Origin: a bacterium
Lineage (GTDB): Bacteria > Planctomycetota > Planctomycetia > Pirellulales > Pirellulaceae
Reading direction: 5' to 3'
Assembly (NCBI GenBank): GCA_016124445.1
Contig: WGNR01000001.1
Location: 727,958 to 791,957, forward strand
Length of the DNA stretch: 64,000 nucleotides
Shown here: one piece after another, positions 28,561 through 37,516 of the stretch
How positions within the stretch are numbered: position 1 is the stretch's first letter
Layout of the letters: each line of letters begins with the position of its first letter
Translations under genes and position numbers: made by a program
Notes under the pieces: model-generated
What the model saw: the letters and a program-made list of their open reading frames with translations, nothing else
Database searches by the model: none
What the model was told of the DNA's origin: nothing

Positions 28561-31500
28561 AATTGAATCAACTGGAACTCGAAAACTACGGCATCCATAT
28601 CGAGCAAACGTTCGCGTTTGAAACCAGCAGCCTGCAGGTCATTTATGGACGCAACGAAGCAGGCAAGTCGACCCTGCTGCAAGCGGTGCGGGAACTTCTG
28701 TTCGGTTTTCAGCATGCCCGCAGCAACCCGTTCGCGCCCGATTCTTCCAAGAAAAAGATGAAGGCGACCGCCCAGCTGACAACCGCCGACGACCAGTCGG
28801 TCACGCTCGTTCGTCGGCAAGGCAACAAAAATACGATTTCCGGCGAAATCGCAGACAACGAAAGCCAACTTGACGAAGCACGCTGGCAGCAGCTGATCAG
28901 CGGTGCCGATCAACGACTTTACGAGCATGTCTTTGGCTTCTCGCTGAAAGAACTGGCCACCGGAGAAGAAAGCCTGAAAGAAGCGAACCTGAACGAGGCT
29001 CTGTTCGGCGGCGGCTTAGGGCGGCTGCATGACTATCGTCAATTGCTCAAAGACATCGACGAAGAAATCGATGCGTTGTTTAAGAACCGGGGCCAAAAGC
29101 AAAAGATCAATGCGATTCTGTCGGATATCAAAGGGCTGAAAGCCGATCTGAAGAATTCGTCGCTTCGCCCCGCTGATTATCAACAATGGCTAAGCGATGC
29201 CGAGCGTTGTGAGGCGGAACTGACGCGATTGAATGCCGCGTACGACGAAGCATTCCGCCGCCAGCGTCACTTGGAACGGCTCAAGAACGCGCATCCGCTC
29301 TGGATCGAGCAGAACAGTTTGCGAGAGCGACTAGCGAAACTGGAAGCACCGGAAACCTTCCCGGCCGATGCCCTGGAGGAGCTATCGCAGACTCGACGAC
29401 AAGCGGCGAAGCTGAAGAACGACGTCGACAACCTGTCCCGCGACTTGGGACAAACCGATGCCAACATCAGGTCGATTTCGTTCAACCAGAGCTTGATTGA
29501 ATCCGGCGAAGCGATCCGTTCATTGCTGTATGCCGTCAAGGAGATGCAAGGGTATCGCCGCGACATGCCGCTTAGAGAGCAAGAGCGTCAAAAAGGTCTG
29601 GCCGATGCGGAAGCAAATCTGCGGCGAATCAATCCCAAGCTGAAGCTCGAGCAAGTCGCCGAACTTCAATTGACGCTAGCCCAGCGAAAGAAGATTGAGC
29701 AATTGACCAAGACGTACGACCGCCTTCAAACCGAGATCGCCTCGCACTTGCCGGACGTTGAGCGGCTCGACCAGGAAATCCGCGGTATCGAGTCGGAACT
29801 CGGACAGATGCCAGAGGTTCAGAACGAATTGTTCGAGCAGCTTCGCTTGAATCTCGATCCACTGCGTCAATCGATCAATCGACAAAACGACTTGCTAAAG
29901 CAGTCGCGAAAACTCGCCTCCGATCTACAAAAACGCCGCATGATGGTCGAAGCAGTAACCGGTAGTCAACTCGATTTCACTCAACCGCTGCCGCTACCGC
30001 TGGAACCAACCATCCGCCGCTACGAAGAAGAGCTTCAATCGCTTTCCCAACAGATTCAGTCGGCGAATCAGGCAGTCGCTGATACGCAAGAGCAGATCGC
30101 GGCGAAAAAGGAAGAACTCCGTCGCCTGGAGCAGAGTGCATCGCTCGTTTCCCAGGAGCAACTCCAATCGGCCCGCGACCAGCGTAACGCTACGTGGAGT
30201 TCGATTCGCGCGACCCTACTGGGCAAGCCGAAAGAGACGCCTGCGGAGCAGGGGCGATCGAGTGCCGATCAATTCGAAGAACAGGTCCAAACGACAGATC
30301 AATTGGCCGACCAGCGTTATCAACATGCCCAGATGCTGGCCGATCATCAGGCAATGCAGGCCAACATCGAATCGCTCCAGCAGCGACTCGCCGCTCGTGA
30401 AAAGCAACTGGCGGCCCTGGTCGCCAAGAAGGAATCGTGCCTGGCTGAGTGGACTGCGGAGTGGAAACCGAGCGGCATCACGCCCAAGTCGCCCCAGGAA
30501 ATGCTGCCATGGTTGGCAACCTATCACTCGCTGGTCGATACCCAGGCCGAACTATTGCGGTTGGAAGAAGAACTGGCCCCGCATCAGCAGCGAGTCGAGC
30601 GAGTGGAGGTGCTCATCGCTCCCAAGGCCAGTGCCGATTCGATGCCAACCCCTGAGGACACGGCTGCCTGGATCGAGGATTACCTGAATCAATGCCAGGC
30701 AGAAAACCAGCGACGCTCGCAACTGACGAACAAATTGCAACTCAACCAGTCCGCCCGGCAATCGGCGTTCGACCGGAACGAGAAACGTCAGCAAGAGCTT
30801 GAGGCAATCGAAGCCCAGGCCAACCAGGAGCTTTCGCTTTTGGAATGCTTGGGAGACATTGACCTGAAAACGGCGGCCGAATTGATTCAAACGGTTGACA
30901 ATATCCAAGCTGCCCTTCGCGAGGCGCACGGATTGCAAAAACGAATCACCGACATGCGATCCGGCCTTGAGCAATTTGCGGAGCAAGTCGCAACGGTCGT
31001 CACTGCTACGGGCGAAACACTTGGCGACATGCCTCCGGAAACCGCGGTGCAGCGACTGGGGACGCTTCTAAACGAGGCGGAACGTCTCAAAACGTCGAAG
31101 ACTGAACTGGAAATCAAACGCGGAGTTCAAGCCGATTCGCTTGCGAAGAGCCAGCGAGAGCTTCACGAAGTCGAAACCCGCCTGGCCGATTGGCGAAAAC
31201 AAATCGAGGTCGAAACGGATGACCAGCTTGAGGTGATTTCGCAGACGGTTCGGCAGCAGCAGTCGCTCGAAGCGGGAATCGTCGAACTCGATAGCAAGTT
31301 GGCGATTATTCGCGGTACGGAAGATGCCGAAAAATTCGCCGCCCAGTTGGCCGACCTTGACCTCGATCAATTGGAACTCGAGTTTTCAAACGCCAAAAAT
31401 GAGTACGCCGAGATTGGCCAGATCCAAGCTGAGGCGAATCAGCAGTTGGGAGAACTCAAACATCGCCTGAGGGAAGTCGACCAGACGAGCCGCTCGGTCC

Positions 31501-32117
31501 TGGCCCAAGGGAAGATCGAAGCACTGCAATCGGAACTTTCCGATTGCCTGGACCGCTATGGTCCGCTGCTGATTGCCAGGGAAATGCTCGACCGGGCCAT
31601 GCAGGCATTTCGGGAGGAAAGCTCCGGGCCGCTGCTTGTTTTGATCAGCGAGTTGATCGAGCGGATGACCGAAGGACGGTATACCAAGGTTGAACATGAT
31701 CCCGACCAGGAAGGGGGGCTGATCCTCAGCGGTCCGAACGATCTGGTGCGGAAACCTTCGGTGCTGAGCACCGGTACCCGCGAACAGCTTTACCTGGCGA
31801 TTCGACTGGCGTACATTCGGCATTATTGCCAGTCGGCCGAACCGTTGCCGGTGCTGATGGACGACATTCTGGTCAACTTCGACGACCAGCGTCAGTTGGC
31901 CACGCTGCGTGTTCTGGTCGATTTCGATCCCCGAATTCAGATCATCCTGCTGACCTGTCACGAGCCATTGGTCGCCAAGGCACATACGCTCGGTGCGTCG
32001 GCAAGCGTCTGTCACATCGACGGTGCACCGGTCAAATCAACACTTTCGGGGCCGAAGTCGGCACGTAAAAAGTCTTCCGCCAAGTCCTCGACGCCGAGCC
32101 TGTTTGAAAATGCCTGA
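28557..32117 (+). CDS. YhaN/SbcC-like SMC-type ATPase
   Basis: The 1,186-aa protein has a Walker A near the N-terminus (YGRNEAGKSTLL, about 32-43) and a Walker B near the C-terminus (LPVLMDDILVNFD), with a signature-like LSTGTREQLYLAIRLAY. Between them lie about 900 residues of Gln-, Glu- and Leu-rich coiled coil. The arrangement is that of Rad50/SbcC. The apex has no CxxC zinc hook, and the head resembles the YhaN AAA_27 type. It should tether DNA ends and drive the phosphoesterase encoded just upstream. The start overlaps the previous stop. Confidence 0.85.
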   Translation: MKLNQLELENYGIHIEQTFAFETSSLQVIYGRNEAGKSTLLQAVRELLFGFQHARSNPFAPDSSKKKMKATAQLTTADDQSVTLVRRQGNKNTISGEIADNESQLDEARWQQLISGADQRLYEHVFGFSLKELATGEESLKEANLNEALFGGGLGRLHDYRQLLKDIDEEIDALFKNRGQKQKINAILSDIKGLKADLKNSSLRPADYQQWLSDAERCEAELTRLNAAYDEAFRRQRHLERLKNAHPLWIEQNSLRERLAKLEAPETFPADALEELSQTRRQAAKLKNDVDNLSRDLGQTDANIRSISFNQSLIESGEAIRSLLYAVKEMQGYRRDMPLREQERQKGLADAEANLRRINPKLKLEQVAELQLTLAQRKKIEQLTKTYDRLQTEIASHLPDVERLDQEIRGIESELGQMPEVQNELFEQLRLNLDPLRQSINRQNDLLKQSRKLASDLQKRRMMVEAVTGSQLDFTQPLPLPLEPTIRRYEEELQSLSQQIQSANQAVADTQEQIAAKKEELRRLEQSASLVSQEQLQSARDQRNATWSSIRATLLGKPKETPAEQGRSSADQFEEQVQTTDQLADQRYQHAQMLADHQAMQANIESLQQRLAAREKQLAALVAKKESCLAEWTAEWKPSGITPKSPQEMLPWLATYHSLVDTQAELLRLEEELAPHQQRVERVEVLIAPKASADSMPTPEDTAAWIEDYLNQCQAENQRRSQLTNKLQLNQSARQSAFDRNEKRQQELEAIEAQANQELSLLECLGDIDLKTAAELIQTVDNIQAALREAHGLQKRITDMRSGLEQFAEQVATVVTATGETLGDMPPETAVQRLGTLLNEAERLKTSKTELEIKRGVQADSLAKSQRELHEVETRLADWRKQIEVETDDQLEVISQTVRQQQSLEAGIVELDSKLAIIRGTEDAEKFAAQLADLDLDQLELEFSNAKNEYAEIGQIQAEANQQLGELKHRLREVDQTSRSVLAQGKIEALQSELSDCLDRYGPLLIAREMLDRAMQAFREESSGPLLVLISELIERMTEGRYTKVEHDPDQEGGLILSGPNDLVRKPSVLSTGTREQLYLAIRLAYIRHYCQSAEPLPVLMDDILVNFDDQRQLATLRVLVDFDPRIQIILLTCHEPLVAKAHTLGASASVCHIDGAPVKSTLSGPKSARKKSSAKSSTPSLFENA

Positions 32118-32523
32118 CGAAGTGATCGCCTTCTTTGCCTACGGTACGCTCAAGCGGGGTGAAGTCCGCGAGCGTCATTGGCCTTGCCGCCCGATTGCCG
32201 TGCTGCGTGGCTGGACGGTCGGTTCACTGTGGGAAGTTGCCGACTATCCTGGCCTGAAGCTGGAAGGCGAGACCCGTGTACTGGGCGAATTGTGGCTGTT
32301 CGATGCCAAACAGGAAGAACGGCTGCTGAAAGTTCTGGACGAGGTTGAAGGCTATCCGTCGCTCTATACCCGCGATGTGGTCGAGTGCGAGACGCTGGAC
32401 GGACAACCGATCACCGCGACGGCCTACATCTACAACCGGCCGATCCTGCCAACGCATCCCAAGGTGCCCGCCGATGCCCAGGGAATGATTCACTGGACCA
32501 GTCAAACTCAGCGGTTCTCGTAG
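32110..32523 (+). CDS. Gamma-glutamylcyclotransferase-like protein
   Basis: The 137-aa protein has the GGCT/AIG2 fold signature: FFAYGTLKRGEVRERHW near the start, then DEVEGYPSLYTR containing the likely catalytic Glu. The family cyclises gamma-glutamyl peptides to 5-oxoproline, but many members have unknown substrates. Its ATG lies 8 nt inside the 3' end of the YhaN-like gene, so it is the fifth member of the addBA-yhaON operon. The link between this activity and DNA repair is not known. It converges with the WYL regulator, and the two reading frames overlap by 16 nt. Confidence 0.8.
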   Translation: MPDEVIAFFAYGTLKRGEVRERHWPCRPIAVLRGWTVGSLWEVADYPGLKLEGETRVLGELWLFDAKQEERLLKVLDEVEGYPSLYTRDVVECETLDGQPITATAYIYNRPILPTHPKVPADAQGMIHWTSQTQRFS

Positions 32524-33530
32524 ACTTCGGCCATCTTCTGAATGCGAGCCTTGATTGCTTCGCGCGTCGACTTAGGGGAAAGCACTTCCGCTTCCGGACC
32601 TAAGGCCATCACGCGAGGAATGATTTCTAGTTCGTGGGCCGCTTTGACGGTCAGCACAATGCTACCGTCGCTTTGCGGATCGATCTTTTGCTCGGGGTGC
32701 CAAGGGTCTTCGGTCACCCAATTGGCCGCCACTGCCGAAACCTTGATCTTGAAGTTCATCGGTTTGTGGGAGGCAAAGATCCCGATCGATCCTCCCAGGT
32801 GCTGCTCCAGATCGAAGTCTTTCGGCACCTTGAAATAGTCGTCGGTTACTTCCGCCTTCTTGAATCGATCGAGCTTCCAGTGGCGGATTCGATTTTCATC
32901 GTCCACGTCCAACTCGCTGGCCGCCGCGACGATATAGATGCTGCCTTGATGAAAGACGATGCCATACGGCTCCAGCCGCCGGATGCTCGGTGATGGCTGA
33001 CCCGGTTTCTGATAGGCGACTTCAACGATACGGTGCTGATGGATGGCCCGGTTCAGGTTCTTGAGCGTCCCTTCCTGGGCCGAATAGTTCTTCGACGCCA
33101 ACCCAGTCACGTAAAGCGCCTGGCGATACTTGCGATAGTGGTCCCAGGTCGTCTCGGGAAGTTCCTCTTGAATCTTCTTCCAAAACGATTCAATCCCAAT
33201 CCAAAACGGCGTGCCAGAAAGGGGCAGCAGCAGATCGCGTCCCAGCGAAAGGGCAATCAGCTCGGTCGCGCTGGCGGTGATCTTATGCATCCCACGGCCG
33301 CTGGCCCCCAACTTCCAAACCCGGCCGCGGCCGGAATCGTGCACGTCGATATCGAGGCCGGCAGATTGCAGCGATTCAATATCGCGGCGAACGGTCCGGG
33401 TATGTAGCGATGTGAGCCCCAACTCATCGACCAGCGCGTCGCGGATTTCCTCCAGCAGGCAACCGTAGCGGTACCGTTCGAGGATTTGCAGAATCTTGTG
33501 CTGCCGAATGAGTTGCTCGTTGCGAGCCAT
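32508..33530 (-). CDS. WYL-domain transcriptional regulator
   Basis: The 340-aa protein has a DeoR-like winged helix-turn-helix at the N-terminus, with recognition helix TRTVRRDIESLQSAG (about 44-58). It ends in a WYL domain (about 150-330) including GIVFHQGSIYIVAAASEL, which is expected to sense a ligand such as nucleic acid or nucleotide. ATG 33530 was chosen because the upstream extension is not protein-like. WYL regulators often control DNA damage or phage defence genes. The neighbouring repair operon is a plausible target, but no operator evidence was found. Confidence 0.85.
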   Translation of the reverse strand: MARNEQLIRQHKILQILERYRYGCLLEEIRDALVDELGLTSLHTRTVRRDIESLQSAGLDIDVHDSGRGRVWKLGASGRGMHKITASATELIALSLGRDLLLPLSGTPFWIGIESFWKKIQEELPETTWDHYRKYRQALYVTGLASKNYSAQEGTLKNLNRAIHQHRIVEVAYQKPGQPSPSIRRLEPYGIVFHQGSIYIVAAASELDVDDENRIRHWKLDRFKKAEVTDDYFKVPKDFDLEQHLGGSIGIFASHKPMNFKIKVSAVAANWVTEDPWHPEQKIDPQSDGSIVLTVKAAHELEIIPRVMALGPEAEVLSPKSTREAIKARIQKMAEVYENR

Positions 33531-33623
33531 GACAAATGCCTCCGTGCTGGAAAACGGGTAAGCGCAGACCCAAGAGTTTAACCCACCCACGTACAGCTTG
33601 CCATCAAGCCTGATCCAAGAAGG

Positions 33624-35009
33624 TCACTTCTTGAACGTCCGTTTTTCTCGCAGCAGGTGATGGTAATGCTGGGCGAAGCGATGCGATTCGTCCCGTACGT
33701 ATTGCAATAGCCGCAAGGCGAACGAATGGCGGCTCAGGCGAATCGGTTCGCTCTCGCCAGGGCGATAGATCTCTTCGTCGCGCTTGGCCAGCGAGATCAC
33801 CGTGGGAGGTTCGATCCGCAGATCACGGAATGCGGCCATCGCGGCATTCAGCTGCCCTTTGCCGCCGTCGATCAACAGAATGTCAGGAAAGACTTCCGAG
33901 GTCTCACTCAATCGCTTAAACCGCCGAGCAACCACTTCGTGAATACTGCGGAAGTCGTCGATACCATCGACTCCCCGGATTTTGTAGCGTCGATAGCCCG
34001 GCTTGAATGGCAACCCATCAAGGAATTGCACCAGGCTGGCCACGGTGTCACTTCCACCAAGGTGGGCAATATCAACCCCTTCGATCGTCCGCGGCGTAGT
34101 GGCCAGGCCCAAGACCTTCCGTAGCCCTGCGAGCCCCTTCTTCGGGTCGACATAAAAGACCTCTGGCTGGGCGTGCGTTTCCAACTCGCCCCGTTCGTCG
34201 AGACGCTCGATCATGGTGATCTCGTCGCGCAGCTTGGCCGCCTTTTCAAATTCCAGATTCTTCGAAGCCTCCAGCATCTCGTCCTGCAATTGCTTGGTCA
34301 GCCTAGTGCGATTTCCTTCCAGGAACATTTGCAGGCGGCGGATGTCTTTGCGGTACTCTTCTTTGCTGATCCGCAAATTGCAGGGCGCCGTGCATTGATC
34401 GATGCTGGCCAACAGGCAGGGGCGGAACCATTTCCAGCGTTCGTCGCTCTCTTCGATATCGAGATCGCAGGTGCGGAACTTGAAGATCCGCTGCAAAACT
34501 TGAATCGCCCCCCGCAGCGCGCTGGCACTGGTGAATGGACCGTACAGCTTGGCGTTTTTGTCTTTCGGTTCCCGGGTGAACTCGACGCGAGGAAAATCTT
34601 CCCGCTGCGTAATCATCAGATAAGGGAACGTCTTGTCGTCTTTTTGTTCTTTGTTGTACTTCGGCTGAACATCCTTAATCAGCCGAGACTCGGCTAGCAG
34701 AGCATCGACTTCGCTCTCAGTCTCCAGAAAGTCAGCATCAGCGATCTCGTTAACCCAATAGCCAGTCCGTTGATCAACCGCGGCTTCGGCCGAAAAGTAG
34801 CTGCTAGCTCGGGACCGCAGGTTCTTCGCTTTGCCAACGTAGATGACCCGCCCCTTGTCGTCTTTGAAGATATAGACGCCAGGGGTGGTCGGGAACTTGC
34901 GCACCTTGTCCGCAGCCAGCGTGAATGCCACGTGCTCGGCAGGACGGCCTTCGTCGGAAGAACGCTCGCTTGGGGTCGGATCGGCTTCGGGGATTTCGTT
35001 TTCTGCCAT
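33624..35009 (-). CDS. uvrC: UvrC excinuclease, short form without C-terminal HhH domain
   Basis: The 461-aa protein starts with an acidic tail, then a GIY-YIG domain (about 38-125): PGVYIFKDDKGRVIYVGKAK. A Cys-rich linker (CLLASIDQCTAPCNLRIS), a UVR motif (ASKNLEFEKAAKLRDEI) and the RNase-H-like incision domain with DIAHLGG and LLIDGGKGQLNA follow. It stops at HYHHLLREKRTFKK. Typical UvrC is about 600 aa and continues into a tandem helix-hairpin-helix needed for 5' incision on some substrates; that part is missing. No frameshift or continuation is visible downstream. Both nuclease domains look intact, so repair activity is expected. Confidence 0.88.
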   Translation of the reverse strand: MAENEIPEADPTPSERSSDEGRPAEHVAFTLAADKVRKFPTTPGVYIFKDDKGRVIYVGKAKNLRSRASSYFSAEAAVDQRTGYWVNEIADADFLETESEVDALLAESRLIKDVQPKYNKEQKDDKTFPYLMITQREDFPRVEFTREPKDKNAKLYGPFTSASALRGAIQVLQRIFKFRTCDLDIEESDERWKWFRPCLLASIDQCTAPCNLRISKEEYRKDIRRLQMFLEGNRTRLTKQLQDEMLEASKNLEFEKAAKLRDEITMIERLDERGELETHAQPEVFYVDPKKGLAGLRKVLGLATTPRTIEGVDIAHLGGSDTVASLVQFLDGLPFKPGYRRYKIRGVDGIDDFRSIHEVVARRFKRLSETSEVFPDILLIDGGKGQLNAAMAAFRDLRIEPPTVISLAKRDEEIYRPGESEPIRLSRHSFALRLLQYVRDESHRFAQHYHHLLREKRTFKK

Positions 35010-35098
35010 GAACTAGCTTGGGTAGGGCACAGGGTATCGATCAACGAATTCTATACCCTACCCGGATTTTTGGCAGTACGAACAACCGCAGCGATTGT

Positions 35099-35485
35099 TC
35101 AGGGCTTTCCAATATCACGCACGATTTGGAGGCGTCGACGTGCCGTTTCCAAGTCTTTGCAGAACCGTTTGCCGCTCGCCGAACTGTCCGGGGCCCGACC
35201 AACGCTTGCTGCACCAAACCTTGCCGAACCCGAGTCACTCAGGCGGTAAGCAGCATTATTAGCCGTCCGAATTGCCAGTGACATTGCCGAATCATCGTCA
35301 GCAAACGCAGACGCCGCCAAGCGGACGGCCTTTATGGCCGCCTCCCAATCGTTGTGAGCAATCACCCATTTATCTGGGTTCGTTCTTCGCAATTCTTCCG
35401 CAAGCGCAAGTAACTTCTCCAAAGCTTCGATGTTGCCACGAACATTCTCGAGATTCAAATCCCCCCCCCAGTAAAGCGTTGGCAT
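35099..35485 (-). CDS. Hypothetical protein downstream of phosphomutase
   Basis: The 128-aa product is helical and not recognised. It begins MPTLYWGGDLNLENVRGN and contains two long helices (NIEALEKLLALAEELRR and NDWEAAIKAVRLAASAFA), then a Ser/Ala-rich linker. The start is 3 nt from the stop of the phosphomutase gene on the same strand, which suggests co-transcription. Function unknown. Confidence 0.5.
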   Translation of the reverse strand: MPTLYWGGDLNLENVRGNIEALEKLLALAEELRRTNPDKWVIAHNDWEAAIKAVRLAASAFADDDSAMSLAIRTANNAAYRLSDSGSARFGAASVGRAPDSSASGKRFCKDLETARRRLQIVRDIGKP

Positions 35486-35488
35486 GAG

Positions 35489-37306
35489 CTACAAACTATC
35501 AGCAAACGCCTTGAGATCGCTCTCAAACGCATCCAGACGGGCGACCATATCTTCCTGGGCGGCGTCCATCAGCGAGAGTTGTTCGGCGGGGACGTAGGTG
35601 AACATGTAGAACTTCACCTTCGGCTCGGTTCCCGAAGGCCGCACGGCGACGTAGTTATCGTCTTCCAGGTCCAGGATCACCATGTTCCCCTTGGGGCCGT
35701 TGAGCGGCGACGACTTGCCATCCGCGGTGGTGAGGGTGTCGCTGAGATAGTCTCGAACCTGAAGCAGTTTCAAACCACCTACCGTTTTTGGCGGGTCTTG
35801 GCGGAACTTGGCCATCAGCCTCTGCATGTTGGCCATCCCTTCGCTGCCGGGCATTTTCTGGTTCAGAAGACGCTCGGCGTGATAACCATGCTGCCACCAG
35901 AGCGATTCCAGCTTTTCGTGCAGCGTCTTCCCTTCCTTCTTGCAGTTGGCGGTCAGTTCCGACAACAGCATCGAAGCAACCGCGGCGTCCTTATCGCGGG
36001 CATACTGGCCGACCAAGTAGCCATGCGATTCTTCGCAGCCAAACAGGAACTTGTCGGGCCCTTCGGCATCCATCGTTCCGCCAATGAATTTGAAACCGAC
36101 CTGGAGGTTGCCACAGGTTCGCACGCCATAGCTGTCGGCGATGCGGCGAACCATCTCGGTGGTGACCAGCGTTTTGACGACGTAATGCTCTGGCGTCAGA
36201 CCGCCACCTTTCTTTCGCTCGGAAAGAACATGATCGGCCAGCAAGGCCGCAATCTGATTACCCGTGAACGTGCCCCAGTCACCCTTCAGGTCGGAAGACT
36301 TCGGAGCCGCACAACCAACCCGGTCGCAGTCAGGATCGGTCGCCAGGATCAGTTCAGTCCCGTCGGTCTTGGCCTGCTCGATGATGGCGTCGAACACGGC
36401 TGGGTTTTCCGGGTTGGAAACATGTTCCGGCACATTCGGAAAATCGCCATTGGGTTCCTGGTGCGGGCCAAAGATCGAAACATCCTGGAAGTTGTCCGCC
36501 GCCAAGGCCGGTAGCACGGCCGACGCCCCTACGCCATGCAGCGGCGAGTATAAAATCTTCAGATCGCGCGGGCCATCGAACTTCTGCTGGGCAACGGCGC
36601 TGATGAATGCCTCGTCGGTTTCCTTCGTGCAGATCACCACCTTGCTATCGTTGACGGCCGCGTCGAATTCAACCCCCAATGGAATTTCCTGAACGTTCAT
36701 CACGTTGTCGATGATCAGCTTGTCGTGCGGCGGCATGACCTGGCCACCGGTCGACCAATAGACCTTCACGGCGTTGTCGCTTGGTGGGTTGTGACTGGCG
36801 GTAACCATGATGCCGCACGAGCACTTCTTGTAGCGAACCAAAAACGAAAGTTCCGGCGTACTGCGATAGTCGTCCAGAAAGTAAACCGTGAACCCATTGG
36901 AAACCATGATCCGAGCACAAAGCTCGGCAAACTCGCGCGAGCGATGCCGGGTATCGTAGGCGATCGCACACGATAGGTCTCCCTCGACGTTATCTTTCAC
37001 ATACTGGGCCAGCCCCTGGGCACTTTCGCCGATCGTTCGTTCGTTGATCGCGTTCGAGCCGATCGGATACATCTTGCCGCGGCGACCGCCGGTGCCGAAG
37101 GGAATGATCGTCCAGAAGGCGTCGTCCAGTTCTTTCCACTTGCCCGAGGTGATGTGCTCGGCAACCTGGTCGGCGTAACGGGTATAGCGGGTTTCAGTCA
37201 GCCAGATTTCGATATTTTCGGCGGCGCTGGCAGTGATTTTGCCGTCCGAGGTCGCTTGTTTGACTTGTGCGAGAAGTGTGGTGGTGTCTGTGCTGCTGCC
37301 GCTCAT
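35489..37306 (-). CDS. Phospho-sugar mutase (phosphoglucomutase/phosphomannomutase family)
   Basis: The 605-aa protein has all four alpha-D-phosphohexomutase elements. The active-site serine is in VTASHNPPSDN (about 178-188), the metal loop is DPDCDRVG, the sugar-binding loop is CEESHGY and the phosphate-binding loop is VRPSGTEPKVKFY. Size and the opening FGTGGRRGKM match the PGM2-like group that interconverts glucose 1- and 6-phosphate or related sugars. It is transcribed divergently from a second phosphohexomutase of the GlmM type, so the cell separates two routes of sugar-phosphate supply here. Substrate preference is inferred. Confidence 0.85.
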   Translation of the reverse strand: MSGSSTDTTTLLAQVKQATSDGKITASAAENIEIWLTETRYTRYADQVAEHITSGKWKELDDAFWTIIPFGTGGRRGKMYPIGSNAINERTIGESAQGLAQYVKDNVEGDLSCAIAYDTRHRSREFAELCARIMVSNGFTVYFLDDYRSTPELSFLVRYKKCSCGIMVTASHNPPSDNAVKVYWSTGGQVMPPHDKLIIDNVMNVQEIPLGVEFDAAVNDSKVVICTKETDEAFISAVAQQKFDGPRDLKILYSPLHGVGASAVLPALAADNFQDVSIFGPHQEPNGDFPNVPEHVSNPENPAVFDAIIEQAKTDGTELILATDPDCDRVGCAAPKSSDLKGDWGTFTGNQIAALLADHVLSERKKGGGLTPEHYVVKTLVTTEMVRRIADSYGVRTCGNLQVGFKFIGGTMDAEGPDKFLFGCEESHGYLVGQYARDKDAAVASMLLSELTANCKKEGKTLHEKLESLWWQHGYHAERLLNQKMPGSEGMANMQRLMAKFRQDPPKTVGGLKLLQVRDYLSDTLTTADGKSSPLNGPKGNMVILDLEDDNYVAVRPSGTEPKVKFYMFTYVPAEQLSLMDAAQEDMVARLDAFESDLKAFADSL

Positions 37307-37516
37307 GGATTATCCCTTACGTTGGTCTACCGGAATTCCCCGATTTTAAGGCAATGCCCGCATAATCATCAATTGGGCGGGGGCCTTGGGAAGGAATTCT
37401 TCACTTTCCCAAAATGCCAAAAGAATCGATCGCACCAAACAGTCCCATTTTGTTTTATAGTAGTGAAACTCGACCATCTTTCGCCGCACCAACCTTTTGA
37501 CCATCGCCGAAGCAAG

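Noticed and set aside
35579..36514. 311-aa plus-strand frame opposite the phosphomutase
   Set aside because: It is a mirror of a GC-rich coding frame. The mutase loops on the minus strand are unmistakable.
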